DNA of 38,655 nt from Parcubacteria group bacterium Gr01-1014_20. GTDB taxonomy: Bacteria; Patescibacteriota; Minisyncoccia; UBA6257; 2-01-FULL-56-20. Shown here one piece after another: positions 22,256 through 30,584 of this stretch; position 1 is the stretch's first letter; every line of letters begins with the position of its first letter. Position numbers and translations under genes: made by a program. The notes under the pieces were generated by a model. The model was not told the origin of the DNA and did no database searches. It saw nothing but the letters and a program-made list of their open reading frames with translations. The DNA lies in assembly GCA_007376265.1 (NCBI GenBank), contig VMFW01000012.1:1-38655 (forward strand). The letters are read 5' to 3'.

Positions 22256-22656
22256 TGAAAAATCGAGTGGTACATTTTGAAATTCAAGCGGAGGACATCG
22301 AGCGAGCAAAAAAGTTTTATGGGGAGGTTTTTGGTTGGGAGTTTCAGGGGTGGCCAATGGGGTCGGTAACTTACTGGGCCATCGTGACGGCACCGAAGGA
22401 AAGTAGTGAACCGGGTATCAACGGCGGATTCGTCCAAAGGCCGTGTCCCCCACCAAAACCCGAGCAGGGCACAAATGCTTTTACTTGCACTATTCAGGTA
22501 GAGAATTTTGATGAAATTGCGAAAAAGATTGAGGTGGCCGGCGGAAAGGTGGCAATGCCGAAGTTTGCACTGCCTGGCATGGCTTGGCAGGGATATTTCT
22601 TAGACACAGAAGGGAATACTTTTGGCTTGCACCAGGTGGACACAAACGCGAAGTAG
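22255..22656 (+). CDS. VOC family (glyoxalase-like) protein
   Basis: 133 residues with two beta-alpha-beta-beta-beta halves. VVHFEIQAEDIERAKKFYGE and FGWEF are at the start, FTCTIQVENFDEIAKKIEVA in the middle, and WQGYFLDTEGNTFGLHQ at the end. Likely metal ligands are His7, a Glu or Gln mid-chain and Glu near the end. Members include glyoxalases, dioxygenases and antibiotic-binding proteins; the substrate is unknown. Its ATG directly follows the GIY-YIG stop codon. Confidence 0.85.
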   Translation: MKNRVVHFEIQAEDIERAKKFYGEVFGWEFQGWPMGSVTYWAIVTAPKESSEPGINGGFVQRPCPPPKPEQGTNAFTCTIQVENFDEIAKKIEVAGGKVAMPKFALPGMAWQGYFLDTEGNTFGLHQVDTNAK

Positions 22657-22685
22657 GTTTTTTTATTTCCTTGGACAATGTAAAA

Positions 22686-22712
22686 GACCCCGTCTCATAT
22701 GAGAGCGGGGTC
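22686..22712. terminator. Hairpin between convergent VOC and purD genes
   Basis: GACCCCG-TCTC (from 22686) pairs with GAGA-GCGGGGTC (to 22712). It is placed to stop both convergent genes, although the T-runs are short. Confidence 0.75.
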
Positions 22713-22746
22713 CGTTGGTTTTTGGGTGAGGGTGAAATACGATGGA

Positions 22747-24048
22747 TCAGATCGGTTCAGACTGAGCAATCTGCTCGGCGATGTCGTCACGATAAGCTCG
22801 CCCTTCAAAATCAAGCAAGGCGATTCCGCCGTAGCTTTGTTCGCGGGCTGTTCGAAAATCTTTTCCGAGACCCACACACACAGCGATACGGCCGCCATCG
22901 GTGACCAGATTCCCTGAGGTGTCGAGTTTGGTGCCAGCGTGAAATACAAGAGATCCAGTTTTGCCAACATTGGTGACATCAACCGGAACACCGCGACTTG
23001 ATTTCCCCGGGTAACCTTCGTGGACGGCGACTACTCCAACCGCGACACCCTGCCATTTCAATTCGACGGTTTCGAGACCGCTATTAGCCTCCAAAGTCAG
23101 ACCGAGGAGGTCGACGAAATTCCAATCTTCCGTCAGAATCGGCAGAATGACCTCGGTCTCGGGATCACCAAATCGGCAGTTGTATTCGAGAACTTTCGGA
23201 CCATCTTCTGTCAACATTAGTCCGAAATAAAGAACGCCACGATAGGGATGACCTTCATAGGCCATACCACGGATTGTTGGATAGACGATATCGTCCATAA
23301 TCTCTTCGAGGAGATCAGGAGAGATGTCGGGGATGGGACAGAAACAACCCATACCGCCAGTATTGGGTCCTTTGTCTCCATCGAACCGACGTTTGAAATC
23401 CCTCGCCGCTGGGAATGGAATCGCGTTAACTCCGTCTGCTAGAACCAATAAGGAGCATTCCACTCCTTCCAGTTTCTTCTCGATGACAATACGATCTCCG
23501 GCCGGACCAAATCGCTTGTCGCGCATGATCTCGGCCACGGCCGCAAATTGGGAATCGAGAGAATGGGGAATGATAACCCCTTTGCCCCCACATAATCCAT
23601 CTGCCTTGATAACGACCGGGTTGTACGCGACGGATTCCAAATAACGTTCGGCGGAGTTGGGGTTATCAAAAACATGGAATGGGGCGGTGGGGATTCCATG
23701 TCGCCGCATGAAACGTTTGGCTCGAACTTTACTTCCCTCAAGAAAAGCGGCTGCAGCATTGGGGCCGACAACGCTAAGCGAAAGCTCGTCATCGAAACGA
23801 TCAACGATGCCGGCGACAAGCGGGGCTTCTGGTCCGACGATTGTAAGGTCGGGACGCAGGCTTTTCCCAAGAACACAGAGTGCGTCGAGGTCATCAGCTT
23901 TCACCGAATGACAAGCTGCGAACTCTGCAATGCCAGGATTCCCTGGAGTGGCGTGCAATTCAACGTCTGCACATGTCCTGTCGATGTGCCAAGCGATAGC
24001 GGCTTCCCGACCGCCTCCTCCGATCAAAAGGACCTTTCTTTTCTCCAT
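22747..24048 (-). CDS. purD: Phosphoribosylamine-glycine ligase
   Basis: 433 residues, normal GARS length. It joins glycine to phosphoribosylamine in the second step of purine synthesis, using ATP. The N-terminal domain has VLLIGGGGREAAIAWHI, then ATPGNPGIAE and VGPEAPLVAGIVD. The ATP-grasp domain has VVIKADGLCGGKGV, GPNTGGMGCFCPIP and NCRFGDPETEV; the C-terminal domain ends the protein. AAGGGGA precedes the ATG. No other purine gene is in the window, and many Patescibacteria lack most of the pathway. Confidence 0.96.
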   Translation of the reverse strand: MEKRKVLLIGGGGREAAIAWHIDRTCADVELHATPGNPGIAEFAACHSVKADDLDALCVLGKSLRPDLTIVGPEAPLVAGIVDRFDDELSLSVVGPNAAAAFLEGSKVRAKRFMRRHGIPTAPFHVFDNPNSAERYLESVAYNPVVIKADGLCGGKGVIIPHSLDSQFAAVAEIMRDKRFGPAGDRIVIEKKLEGVECSLLVLADGVNAIPFPAARDFKRRFDGDKGPNTGGMGCFCPIPDISPDLLEEIMDDIVYPTIRGMAYEGHPYRGVLYFGLMLTEDGPKVLEYNCRFGDPETEVILPILTEDWNFVDLLGLTLEANSGLETVELKWQGVAVGVVAVHEGYPGKSSRGVPVDVTNVGKTGSLVFHAGTKLDTSGNLVTDGGRIAVCVGLGKDFRTAREQSYGGIALLDFEGRAYRDDIAEQIAQSEPI

Positions 24049-24229
24049 GTCTTTCCCCTTCTCGAATATGGTGATATTGCTTTAAGCTCTCTCACTCTTT
24101 ACAACTTGCTGGGTATAAACTAACTCTAAGTAGGGTAAGGGTCAAGTTGCTGGTTTTTGAAAAGTTTAATAAAGTAGTTGGAAAGGTCGGCTTGAGATAA
24201 GAAGTTGTTTAAACAGTAAAAACAGAAAC

Positions 24230-24520
24230 ATGCTAATTATTAGAGAAGTATTTACAGCGAAACCAGGGCAGGCGTCGAAATTGGCAAAGTTATTTAAGAA
24301 AGGATTTGGTAGCGAACCAAATACGCGTGTCATGACGGACATGGTTGGAAACTATAATACAGTCGTTATGGAGATGCAGGTGAATAATTTGGTTGAATTT
24401 GAGAAACACATGGAGGAATACAAATCAGGGAAAATGGATCCTAAGGTAGCGGAGGAGATGTCGAAATATACAGAAATGTATCTAACCGGCAAGAGAGAGA
24501 TTTTTCAGATCGTCGAGTAA
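24230..24520 (+). CDS. Small ferredoxin-fold protein (NIPSNAP/Dabb-like)
   Basis: 96 residues. MLIIREVFTAKPGQASKLAK and VVMEMQVNNLVEFEKHMEEY fit one alpha/beta unit of a dimeric alpha-beta barrel such as NIPSNAP or EthD-like proteins. Function is unknown. It stands alone between divergent purD and convergent gtrA and shares a terminator with the latter. Confidence 0.6.
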   Translation: MLIIREVFTAKPGQASKLAKLFKKGFGSEPNTRVMTDMVGNYNTVVMEMQVNNLVEFEKHMEEYKSGKMDPKVAEEMSKYTEMYLTGKREIFQIVE

Positions 24521-24525
24521 CAAAA

Positions 24526-24564
24526 AATCCCCGGCTACTTTATTTGGTGGAGCGGCTGGGGATT
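24526..24564. terminator. Terminator shared by the 24230 gene and gtrA
   Basis: AATCCCC (24526-24532) pairs with GGGGATT (24558-24564), extended by GGCT/AGC-type pairs, with A and T runs on either side. The right arm overlaps the gtrA stop. Confidence 0.7.
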
Positions 24565-24952
24565 ATTTTGCGAATATTTGACGAGAGAGGATGTAGCTTA
24601 CGGTCGTCAGTAAAGTGGTGATCATGACTTGAGCGACGAAGTAATGAATGTGAGCGTACTCTACGAGGACATATAGTAAGGTCAGATTGGCTACGAAAAG
24701 ACCTCCAAACATGATGGCGTATCTACCCGCTTGTCCTAGGATGTTTTCTCTGCTTTTGTTTTCGAAGGTCCAAAACTTCTGAAGTACGAAGTTGGAGACG
24801 TAGTTCACAATAGACGCGACTACGGCGGAAAACATGTACCACAGACCCATGACATCAGTCAGGAGATACAATATCAGATAGTACAGAAAAATGCCGAAAC
24901 TGCCGGCACCTAAGAATCGGAGCAACTTCGGTAATCGGTACGGAGGGGACAT
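24563..24952 (-). CDS. GtrA-like membrane protein
   Basis: 129 residues, four predicted helices. LLRFLGAGSFGIFLYYLILY, then VASIVNYVSNFVLQKFWTFE and AQVMITTLLTTVSYILSRQI match PF04138. GtrA proteins are thought to move lipid-linked sugars across the membrane for surface polysaccharides. GGAGAT lies before the ATG, and it follows rdgB by 35 bases, so the two are probably co-transcribed. Confidence 0.88.
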   Translation of the reverse strand: MSPPYRLPKLLRFLGAGSFGIFLYYLILYLLTDVMGLWYMFSAVVASIVNYVSNFVLQKFWTFENKSRENILGQAGRYAIMFGGLFVANLTLLYVLVEYAHIHYFVAQVMITTLLTTVSYILSRQIFAK

Positions 24953-24987
24953 GTCCCATCTCCTTTCTTGGGCGGGGGCGAAGAAAA

Positions 24988-25587
24988 CTATTCAATGAGG
25001 TTTTCAAAAAAGGCGCGGGCTTGGCGGAAGGCCTGGCCCCGGTGAGAGATGCGGTTTTCATACTCTATAGTCATTTCAGCCCAAACCTGATGTTCTCCCT
25101 CGGGAACAAAAATACCACTGTAGGGCATTTTGGGTTGCGGAGGAACTCTCGGCGAGGCGAGAATCTGCCCGGTGACTTTTCCAGTGAAGAAATGTTCTTG
25201 ACCAGAAGGTGAGACAATCGCGACCACGGTTTCGAAGGTGGCTGATCGATCGAGTTGGTTCTTGAGGAGTTCAAGGGTGTGGGCAGTGATTTCGTTCGTA
25301 GTGGCTTTTTCCCCGGCCCACCTGGCCGCCCAGATACCGGGGGCGCCACCAAGGGCGTTAATGAAAAAGCCAGTGTCTTCAGCCATAGCCCAACATCCAT
25401 GTGGTGTGTTTTCGTGAGCAAAAAGAGCCTTCTTGAAGGCGTTGTCTTTTAGAGTAGCGCCGTCTTCGATAGCATCGCCTTCTACTCCGGCCTCGCTAAG
25501 GGTCGTTACCCGAAGGGGTAAACCTTTGAACATGGCCTTGATCTGTTCGGCCTTGCTTGGGTTTCGAGTTCCTAAGATGATATCCAT
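24988..25587 (-). CDS. rdgB: Non-canonical purine NTP pyrophosphatase (RdgB/HAM1)
   Basis: 199 residues from the ATG at 25587, chosen because GAGGAGA lies just upstream and MDIILGTRNPSK is the usual RdgB N-terminus. The enzyme hydrolyses dITP, XTP and similar nucleotides to monophosphates. Conserved segments are TRNPSKAEQI, EDGATLKDNAFKKA, MAEDTGFFINALGGAPG, MPYSGIFVPEG and HRGQAF. It is first in a two-gene unit with gtrA. Confidence 0.93.
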   Translation of the reverse strand: MDIILGTRNPSKAEQIKAMFKGLPLRVTTLSEAGVEGDAIEDGATLKDNAFKKALFAHENTPHGCWAMAEDTGFFINALGGAPGIWAARWAGEKATTNEITAHTLELLKNQLDRSATFETVVAIVSPSGQEHFFTGKVTGQILASPRVPPQPKMPYSGIFVPEGEHQVWAEMTIEYENRISHRGQAFRQARAFFENLIE

Positions 25588-25790
25588 GAATTCTCCTCTC
25601 GTAACTATATATGACACGCTAACAAGTGTGAATGTTCTGCTCGCATCTTATGAGCAATGGACAAGGAATGCAAGACATATCGACTCGGCTGCCTTGAAAA
25701 TAATCCTTCGGGATGATAAGTTGGGGGAGTGGAGGGAAATGCGAACAGGCTTGGATTTTTCTAGGCTCGCGCCTCTATTTTTTAAAAAAA

Positions 25791-25819
25791 TTAGAAAAAA
25801 CTTCTTGATTTGGTAGAAT
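25791..25819 (+). promoter_or_regulatory. Leaderless-type promoter
   Basis: TTAGAA (25791-25796), 17-base spacer, TAGAAT (25814-25819), then 6 bases to the ATG at 25826. No ribosome binding site is present. Confidence 0.55.
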
Positions 25820-25825
25820 AGATCT

Positions 25826-26260
25826 ATGTACGCAACTATAGTTTATACCCTAGGGTCACTGACGGTTTTCAATATTTTTGCTCTAAACCTTGAGTGGTAT
25901 CACACCGAACCTTGGGTGGATATTCCAGCCCATATGTTGTTCGGAGTCCTTATCGGCTTGCTTTTCCTCCGTTCAACAGTAGGGCGAGCTGGAAAGTCTG
26001 AGAAAAGACTGTTAACTAGCCTAACAACGCTTTTTGCATTGACACTTTTTTTGGGTATAGGTTGGGAGTCGATTGAGTTTCTTCGAGACAGGCTCTATGC
26101 GATTCCACGGGGGGTTTTGACGGCTCAGCAGGGAGTTTTGGACACCGTAGGTGATCTTTCGAACAATATCCTCGGATCAATGATGGTTATATTCGTCTAC
26201 GGTTTTGTTTTAAAAAAATGGAGGGCTCTTAAGACCGAAAGGGCGGGGGTTGCGAGGTAG
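25826..26260 (+). CDS. Membrane protein, VanZ/DUF2238-like
   Basis: 144 residues with four predicted helices. WVDIPAHMLFGVLIGLLFL, then GIGWESIEFLRDRLY and DTVGDLSNNILGSMM resemble the HxxxG, E and D...DxxxNxxG pattern of DUF2238/VanZ-like membrane proteins. The activity is unknown. A leaderless-type promoter lies in front and a terminator after it. Confidence 0.6.
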   Translation: MYATIVYTLGSLTVFNIFALNLEWYHTEPWVDIPAHMLFGVLIGLLFLRSTVGRAGKSEKRLLTSLTTLFALTLFLGIGWESIEFLRDRLYAIPRGVLTAQQGVLDTVGDLSNNILGSMMVIFVYGFVLKKWRALKTERAGVAR

Positions 26261-26283
26261 CTTCGCGGGGTTTGGATAAAAAG

Positions 26284-26313
26284 AAAGGGACTCGTTGTTA
26301 CGAGCCCCTTTTG
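26284..26313 (+). terminator. Rho-independent terminator
   Basis: AAAGGGACTCG pairs with CGAGCCCCTTT with one mismatch, followed by TTGGGTTTTG. It separates the 25826 gene from the convergent DUF4342 gene. Confidence 0.7.
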
Positions 26314-26331
26314 GGTTTTGCGATTTTACAC

Positions 26332-26694
26332 TTACGCTCCGGCGGGGGTATTTGCCTTGGGAGCGGTCGTCGCTTCGACTTCCTTCTCGATTACGACCTT
26401 TAGATCGTAACGCATGCTGGCAGCGAGCCCGAGGGCCACGCCGATGGCCAAAATGACTGGGATCAGGGCGATCGTGAGCGCCAGGCCGACCAGACCAGCG
26501 TTTAGGGTAAACGACTCAAGAACGGTGCCGTCGCTCTTTTTGATCACGACCTTGCGAATGCGACCTTCTTTTAGAAGCTCGCTGACTGCCTCCTTGAAAT
26601 CCCTTACGGCGTTCTCGAGATCCTTTTTCAGGGTCGCACCGTTAAAAACAAACTCTTCAGTGCGGGGTCTTCCCGTTCCCGTTTCGGTTGACAT
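26332..26694 (-). CDS. DUF4342-like membrane protein
   Basis: 120 residues. An N-terminal helical stretch (LKKDLENAVRDFKEAVSELL) leads to GRIRKVVIKKSDGTVLESFT, a membrane helix (VGLALTIALIPVILAIGVAL) and a strand (DLKVVIEKE). This order fits DUF4342 (PF14242) proteins, which have no known role. Its start overlaps the end of the upstream gene by 38 bases, so the two share a transcript. Confidence 0.7.
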   Translation of the reverse strand: MSTETGTGRPRTEEFVFNGATLKKDLENAVRDFKEAVSELLKEGRIRKVVIKKSDGTVLESFTLNAGLVGLALTIALIPVILAIGVALGLAASMRYDLKVVIEKEVEATTAPKANTPAGA

Positions 26695-26998
26695 AGTGCT
26701 TACTTCCTACCTTTCTTTGCGGTTTTGGGTTCAAGACTCTCTTTACTCGAGGATCGGTTTTCGGAAGAATGGTGGCGATAGAATGATGCGATCGGTTGTA
26801 GACAACAGGTAAAACTCGATTCTCGTACCGGACAAGATAAATGGCCACGTTGTTTGTGTGACGGGTAATCTTGATGGCGTGACCCATCCTTATTCGGGAA
26901 ACAATGTTTTCCAAATCATTGTTTGAAAGATCCGCACAGAATCTTTCCCAACCTCTCTTTTTCGAGTGGAGCCGCTGTGAGTTAGTCTTGCCTTTCAA
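26657..26998 (-). CDS. Small basic protein of unknown function, 113 aa
   Basis: I do not recognise it with confidence. VAIYLVRYENRVLPVVYNRS and IATILP recall the strand pattern of small RelE/DUF4258-type folds, but no partner antitoxin is seen. The start is read as TTG at 26998, because AGGAGG stands 8 bases before it; the GTG at 27007 would overlap that site. A near-consensus promoter precedes it. Confidence 0.55.
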   Translation of the reverse strand: MKGKTNSQRLHSKKRGWERFCADLSNNDLENIVSRIRMGHAIKITRHTNNVAIYLVRYENRVLPVVYNRSHHSIATILPKTDPRVKRVLNPKPQRKVGSKHYVNRNGNGKTPH

Positions 26999-27040
26999 GC
27001 ACGCCACCTCCTAGGTTGAAGTTGTGAATTAACCAAAAAC

Positions 27041-27069
27041 ATCATAAATCAACTCTTGTTTGATGTCAA
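27041..27069 (-). promoter_or_regulatory. Near-consensus sigma70 promoter
   Basis: On the minus strand TTGACA (27069-27064), 17-base spacer, TATGAT (27046-27041). It drives the 26998 gene and the DUF4342 gene behind it. Confidence 0.85.
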
Positions 27070-27073
27070 CAAC

Positions 27074-28822
27074 CTAAACATCTTTCTCTCCGCTCTGCTC
27101 GCGCCAGAGGGCGGCGTAGAGCCCCTTGAGGCGAAGGAGCTTGGCGTGATTACCCTCTTCGACGACTTCGCCTTTTTCAAGGACAAAGATTTTATTGGCG
27201 TGAGAGACGGTTGAGAGGCGGTGAGCCACCAAGACAGTGATGAGGTTCGGCCTGATTTTACTGATTTTTTTGATGGTCTCGGTGATGGACTTTTCAGTTA
27301 TCGAATCGAGGCTACTCGTGGCTTCATCAAAAATAAGAATTTCTGGGTTGCGCAGAAGCGCCCGAGCGATAGCGAGCCGTTGACGCTCACCACCGGAAAT
27401 CTTGATGCCGCCCTCCCCGATTTTGGTATCTAACCCTTTGTCGCCCCGCTCGATGATAGATATGGCCGCAGCGGCTTTTAGCGCCTGCTTGCACTCTTCG
27501 TCGGTAGCAGAAGGGTTTACAAAGATCAGATTGTCACGAATAGTGCCGGCGAAAAGCTGGGTTTCTTGAGCTACGTAGCCGATCTTCGAGCGTAATTCCT
27601 TGGGGTTAACCTCGGTTAAGTTGATGTCGTTCACGAGCAGCCTCCCTCTAGTAGGTTTGTACAGGCCAACCATCATTTTAATTAGAGTGCTTTTACCAGA
27701 GCCGGAAGGGCCAACAAAAGCAATGGTTTCGCCGGAGTTAATTTTGAGGTTTATGGAGTCTATCGAATGAATCTGGTCTTGGTTGTAGGAAAAGTTTAAT
27801 TTGTCGAAAGTAATGCTTTTTATTGAATTGATAGCTTTAGGATTGACTGGCACGGGCTCGGGCTTGATTTTCAGAACTTCTTGTAGGGCTTCACTGGAGG
27901 CTTTCGATTCCTGGAACTGGGCGGCGACGTTCCCAAGTTCACCCAACGGGTTAAAAACGTAGAAGGAGTAGAAGAGGATGCTGAAAAATTCTCCGAGAGT
28001 TAGCACTTGTTTAAATATCAAGTAGAGCATGAGAAATAAAATCCCAGAGCGAAGGGCGTTGACTAGCGTCCCCTGAATAAAACTTAGCTTCCGGATTAAG
28101 CGAACTTTTTTGAGTTCCAAGCTTAAAATCTTTTCGTTTACATTGTTGAGGCGTTCGGTTTCCTGACTTTCAAGCCCAAGACTTTTGACGAGTTCTACAT
28201 TACGGATGGTTTCGGTGGTTGAACCAGCCAGCTCGGCAGTTTCTAAAACGATCTTTTTTTGAGCGTCTTTCACGCGGCGACTGATGAAGTAAGTGGTAAC
28301 GCCCATGATAGGAATGACAGAAAAGTAGGCTAGGCCTAGCGACCAATGAACGAAAAAGGCGTAGGAGAGAACGAAAACGATGCTGATTAAAGAAAGAAAG
28401 AGAATATTGATCGAACTTGTGATAAAGGCCTGGGCATCAATTCTGGCTTTTTGAAGTTTCTGAAGCAGTTCGCCGGAACGTTGGTCCTCAAAAACCGCGT
28501 ACGGTAGCGAGAAGGAGTGAGCGACGCTTTCCCCGTACATTCTTGCCCCAACCCGCTGGGTGATGACGTTCACGTAGTAGTCTTGAAAATTTTTGGCGAC
28601 TCGAGAAACGAAGGCTACGCCGATTGAAGCCAGAAGCAATAGGATGACTCCGTTGAAAAAATCGCTGGACGGAATTTTGGAAAACTGAGTGGCGTAGTTA
28701 TCGATGATGAGCCTGAAAATCTGAGGATCGAGCAGAGAAAAAACCTGGTTGATAGTACCCAAAAAAAGAGCTCCGAAGAGAAGCTTTTTGTTTTGTTTAA
28801 GATATTTTATAATCAGGGACAT
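27074..28822 (-). CDS. ABC exporter (MsbA/MdlB-type half transporter)
   Basis: 582 residues: an N-terminal domain with six membrane helices (~1-300) and a C-terminal ATPase. The ATPase has Walker A GPSGSGKST (~370-378), Q-loop VAQETQLF, signature SGGERQRLAIARAL, Walker B ILIFDEATSSLD and an H-loop His in VAHRLS. It works as a dimer exporting lipids, peptides or drugs; the substrate is unknown. A TATAAT lies 17 bases before the ATG. The RRM gene upstream is cut off by a terminator. Confidence 0.93.
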   Translation of the reverse strand: MSLIIKYLKQNKKLLFGALFLGTINQVFSLLDPQIFRLIIDNYATQFSKIPSSDFFNGVILLLLASIGVAFVSRVAKNFQDYYVNVITQRVGARMYGESVAHSFSLPYAVFEDQRSGELLQKLQKARIDAQAFITSSINILFLSLISIVFVLSYAFFVHWSLGLAYFSVIPIMGVTTYFISRRVKDAQKKIVLETAELAGSTTETIRNVELVKSLGLESQETERLNNVNEKILSLELKKVRLIRKLSFIQGTLVNALRSGILFLMLYLIFKQVLTLGEFFSILFYSFYVFNPLGELGNVAAQFQESKASSEALQEVLKIKPEPVPVNPKAINSIKSITFDKLNFSYNQDQIHSIDSINLKINSGETIAFVGPSGSGKSTLIKMMVGLYKPTRGRLLVNDINLTEVNPKELRSKIGYVAQETQLFAGTIRDNLIFVNPSATDEECKQALKAAAAISIIERGDKGLDTKIGEGGIKISGGERQRLAIARALLRNPEILIFDEATSSLDSITEKSITETIKKISKIRPNLITVLVAHRLSTVSHANKIFVLEKGEVVEEGNHAKLLRLKGLYAALWREQSGEKDV

Positions 28823-28839
28823 TGTGTTTTTAGCTCTTG

Positions 28840-28845
28840 ATTATA
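28840..28845 (-). promoter_or_regulatory. -10 box of the ABC exporter gene
   Basis: Perfect TATAAT on the minus strand, 17 bases before the ATG at 28822. No clear -35 is visible because the position falls in the upstream terminator. Confidence 0.5.
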
Positions 28846-28853
28846 CCATAAAG

Positions 28854-28880
28854 AAAAACGACCCCGGTGGGGTCGTTTTT
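28854..28880 (-). terminator. Rho-independent terminator of the RRM gene
   Basis: AAAAACGACCCC (28854-28865) pairs perfectly with GGGGTCGTTTTT (28869-28880). It is symmetrical, so it could act in both directions. Confidence 0.9.
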
Positions 28881-28897
28881 CTTGAATGCAAACTGAT

Positions 28898-29215
28898 TTA
28901 CCAGTTGTCTCGCTGACCACCGCGACCGCCGCGGTTGAAGCCGCCATCCCGTCTTGGGGGGCGAGCCTCCATTGGTCTGGCTTCATTCACAGTCAATGGG
29001 CGACCTTCAAACTCCTTGCCATTCCACATCTCGATAGCTTTATTGGCTTCATCGTCGTTAGACATCTCAACGAAACCAAAGCCCTTGGATCGGCCGGTCA
29101 TTTTATCTTTAATGATCGTGGCTGATTCAACGCTGCCAGCTTGGGCAAAAGCATCTCGAAGACTATCTTCGGTAGTGGAGTATGGAAGACCACCAACGTA
29201 TAACTTCTTTGCCAT
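28898..29215 (-). CDS. RNA-binding protein with one RRM domain
   Basis: 105 residues. The RRM motifs are RNP2 LYVGGL (~5-10) and RNP1 KGFGFVEM (~44-51), followed by a Gly/Arg-rich tail (GGFNRGGRGGQRDNW), as in the small cyanobacterial and bacterial Rbp proteins often linked to cold. A strong promoter ~125 bases upstream leaves a long leader that may be regulatory. No Shine-Dalgarno precedes the ATG. Confidence 0.93.
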   Translation of the reverse strand: MAKKLYVGGLPYSTTEDSLRDAFAQAGSVESATIIKDKMTGRSKGFGFVEMSNDDEANKAIEMWNGKEFEGRPLTVNEARPMEARPPRRDGGFNRGGRGGQRDNW

Positions 29216-29346
29216 TTTACTTATTATTTTTGTAAGGCGACCTATTCTCGCTTAGCTTCTTACTTGGCCAAGATTTTGGTCTCGGCGCTCGCCCCACCTA
29301 AATAAGTAAAGGGAAAGAAAACTTGCGAAGAAAACTTACGGTTCCG

Positions 29347-29375
29347 AGTATACAACAGACTCTATAAAAAAGCAA
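29347..29375 (-). promoter_or_regulatory. Promoter of the RRM gene with a long leader
   Basis: On the minus strand TTGCTT (29375-29370), 17-base spacer, TATACT (29352-29347). The untranslated leader to 29215 is ~125 bases, which is long for this window. Confidence 0.75.
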
Positions 29376-29393
29376 TAGAGGTGGGGGGTTAGG

Positions 29394-29678
29394 CTACAGG
29401 AAAAGGGTGAGCAAAAGTATGGAGCCGAGAAATCCAACCCAGCTGAAAATCTTTCTGGTGATTTCGGTTAGTTTCTCAAAGAAAATGGGGTTGTCGCTCT
29501 GGGGATGGTAGTTGTCCATGATGAGGTACATAGAACCAAAAATTATCCAGCTCAAAGCGGATATGTGGTTCCCCCCATACAACTCAATAAGGCCAGAGAT
29601 CATGAGGAGTAAGCCAGTTACGAAATTAATGATTTCGTATTTACGTTGAATAGACTTAACTCTCTTTAGATTCAACAT
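29394..29678 (-). CDS. Small membrane protein, 94 aa
   Basis: Starts at the ATG at 29678 (MLNLKRVKSIQRKYEIINFV). Three predicted membrane helices: FVTGLLLMISGLIELY, ISALSWIIFGSMYLIM and the C-terminal WVGFLGSILLLTLFL. No family is recognised. It overlaps the end of the preceding gene by 23 bases and is the last of three minus-strand membrane genes beginning at 30578. Confidence 0.6.
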   Translation of the reverse strand: MLNLKRVKSIQRKYEIINFVTGLLLMISGLIELYGGNHISALSWIIFGSMYLIMDNYHPQSDNPIFFEKLTEITRKIFSWVGFLGSILLLTLFL

Positions 29679-29934
29679 CTTTTCTTTTTCGCCACCAACT
29701 GGGATACTCCCCCATTCGGAAACATAAGAGATCAAATATTAAAAGGATGGCGATAGCATAGGGCGCAAAGTTAATAAGGGTGTCACTTACGGAATGGGAA
29801 TTTTGGTCGACTTTTTGAAAAAAGAAAATTAAGAGAGCGACAAGGGTAAACGTAATAGACCAACCCAAAATAGTAGCGGGATAGTAAATGGCAAAGATGC
29901 CGAGACGGGCGGGCTTGAAATGATGATGCCGCAT
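29656..29934 (-). CDS. Small membrane protein, 92 aa
   Basis: Two hydrophobic segments (YYPATILGWSITFTLVALLI and FAPYAIAILLIFDLLCFRMG) and a basic C-terminus (WWRKRKDVESKES). The first base of its ATG is the last of the SdpI-like stop codon region (1-base overlap), so translation is coupled. Function is unknown. Confidence 0.6.
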   Translation of the reverse strand: MRHHHFKPARLGIFAIYYPATILGWSITFTLVALLIFFFQKVDQNSHSVSDTLINFAPYAIAILLIFDLLCFRMGEYPSWWRKRKDVESKES

Positions 29935-30578
29935 TACTTAGGATTATCCTTTTTGTACTCGATGTAGGAGTAGATGACGAGGAAAAGCGCTACAGCGAGA
30001 AGTGGAACGACAACAAACCAAATGGCGCAAAGCGGAAAGAAGATACCGATTAGCATAACTAGGGAGGCAATTTTAAAAAGCTTTCCGCCGAGATCATGGG
30101 TTTTTTTCCAGACTTTGTCGCTCGAGAGAGTCCACGGGGTACGAATACCGATGGTCCAGTTGGGCTCGGCATTGGCAACGAGATAACCGGTGACGAAAAA
30201 CAAAACCGCTAGGCCTGGAAGCATGAACTGGCCAAGATCAAAAACGTAGCCACTGTTCCAGGCTAGGGTCAAAATATAGATGTAAAGCAAGAAACAAAAG
30301 AGGGCGACAATAAAAAGATCGAAGTAATTTCTGAATTTTTCGATGTTCTTGTGTTTAGGATCTATTCTAGGAAGTATGAGGAATAAGATGAAGAGGAAAA
30401 TCGATATTATAGGCATTAGGAAGGCCCCCCAGAAGCGATCGAGGTAGCCGTCAACCTCGCTTCTCGTATTCCAGTGACTGGCTACTTTTTCCGGTAAGGA
30501 TGGGTAAAAGTAGGCGCCGATAGAAAACGACGCAATGATGATGGCTACAATCGCAAACTCGCTGGCTCGCAATTTCAT
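29934..30578 (-). CDS. SdpI-like membrane protein (DUF1648)
   Basis: 214 residues with about six helices. The N-terminal DUF1648 part (YPSLPEKVASHWNTRSEVDG) precedes an SdpI-family part (WTIGIRTPWTLSSDKVWKKT, then HDLGGKLFKIASLVML). SdpI of Bacillus gives immunity to the SdpC toxin, but most family members have unknown roles. A perfect TATAAT ends 6 bases before the ATG, so the message looks leaderless. Confidence 0.85.
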   Translation of the reverse strand: MKLRASEFAIVAIIIASFSIGAYFYPSLPEKVASHWNTRSEVDGYLDRFWGAFLMPIISIFLFILFLILPRIDPKHKNIEKFRNYFDLFIVALFCFLLYIYILTLAWNSGYVFDLGQFMLPGLAVLFFVTGYLVANAEPNWTIGIRTPWTLSSDKVWKKTHDLGGKLFKIASLVMLIGIFFPLCAIWFVVVPLLAVALFLVIYSYIEYKKDNPK

Positions 30579-30584
30579 AGTTTA

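Noticed and set aside
25433-25816. 127-codon plus-strand open frame
   Set aside because: Most of it lies antisense to rdgB and it has no recognisable protein features; the remainder up to 25825 holds only the promoter of the next gene.
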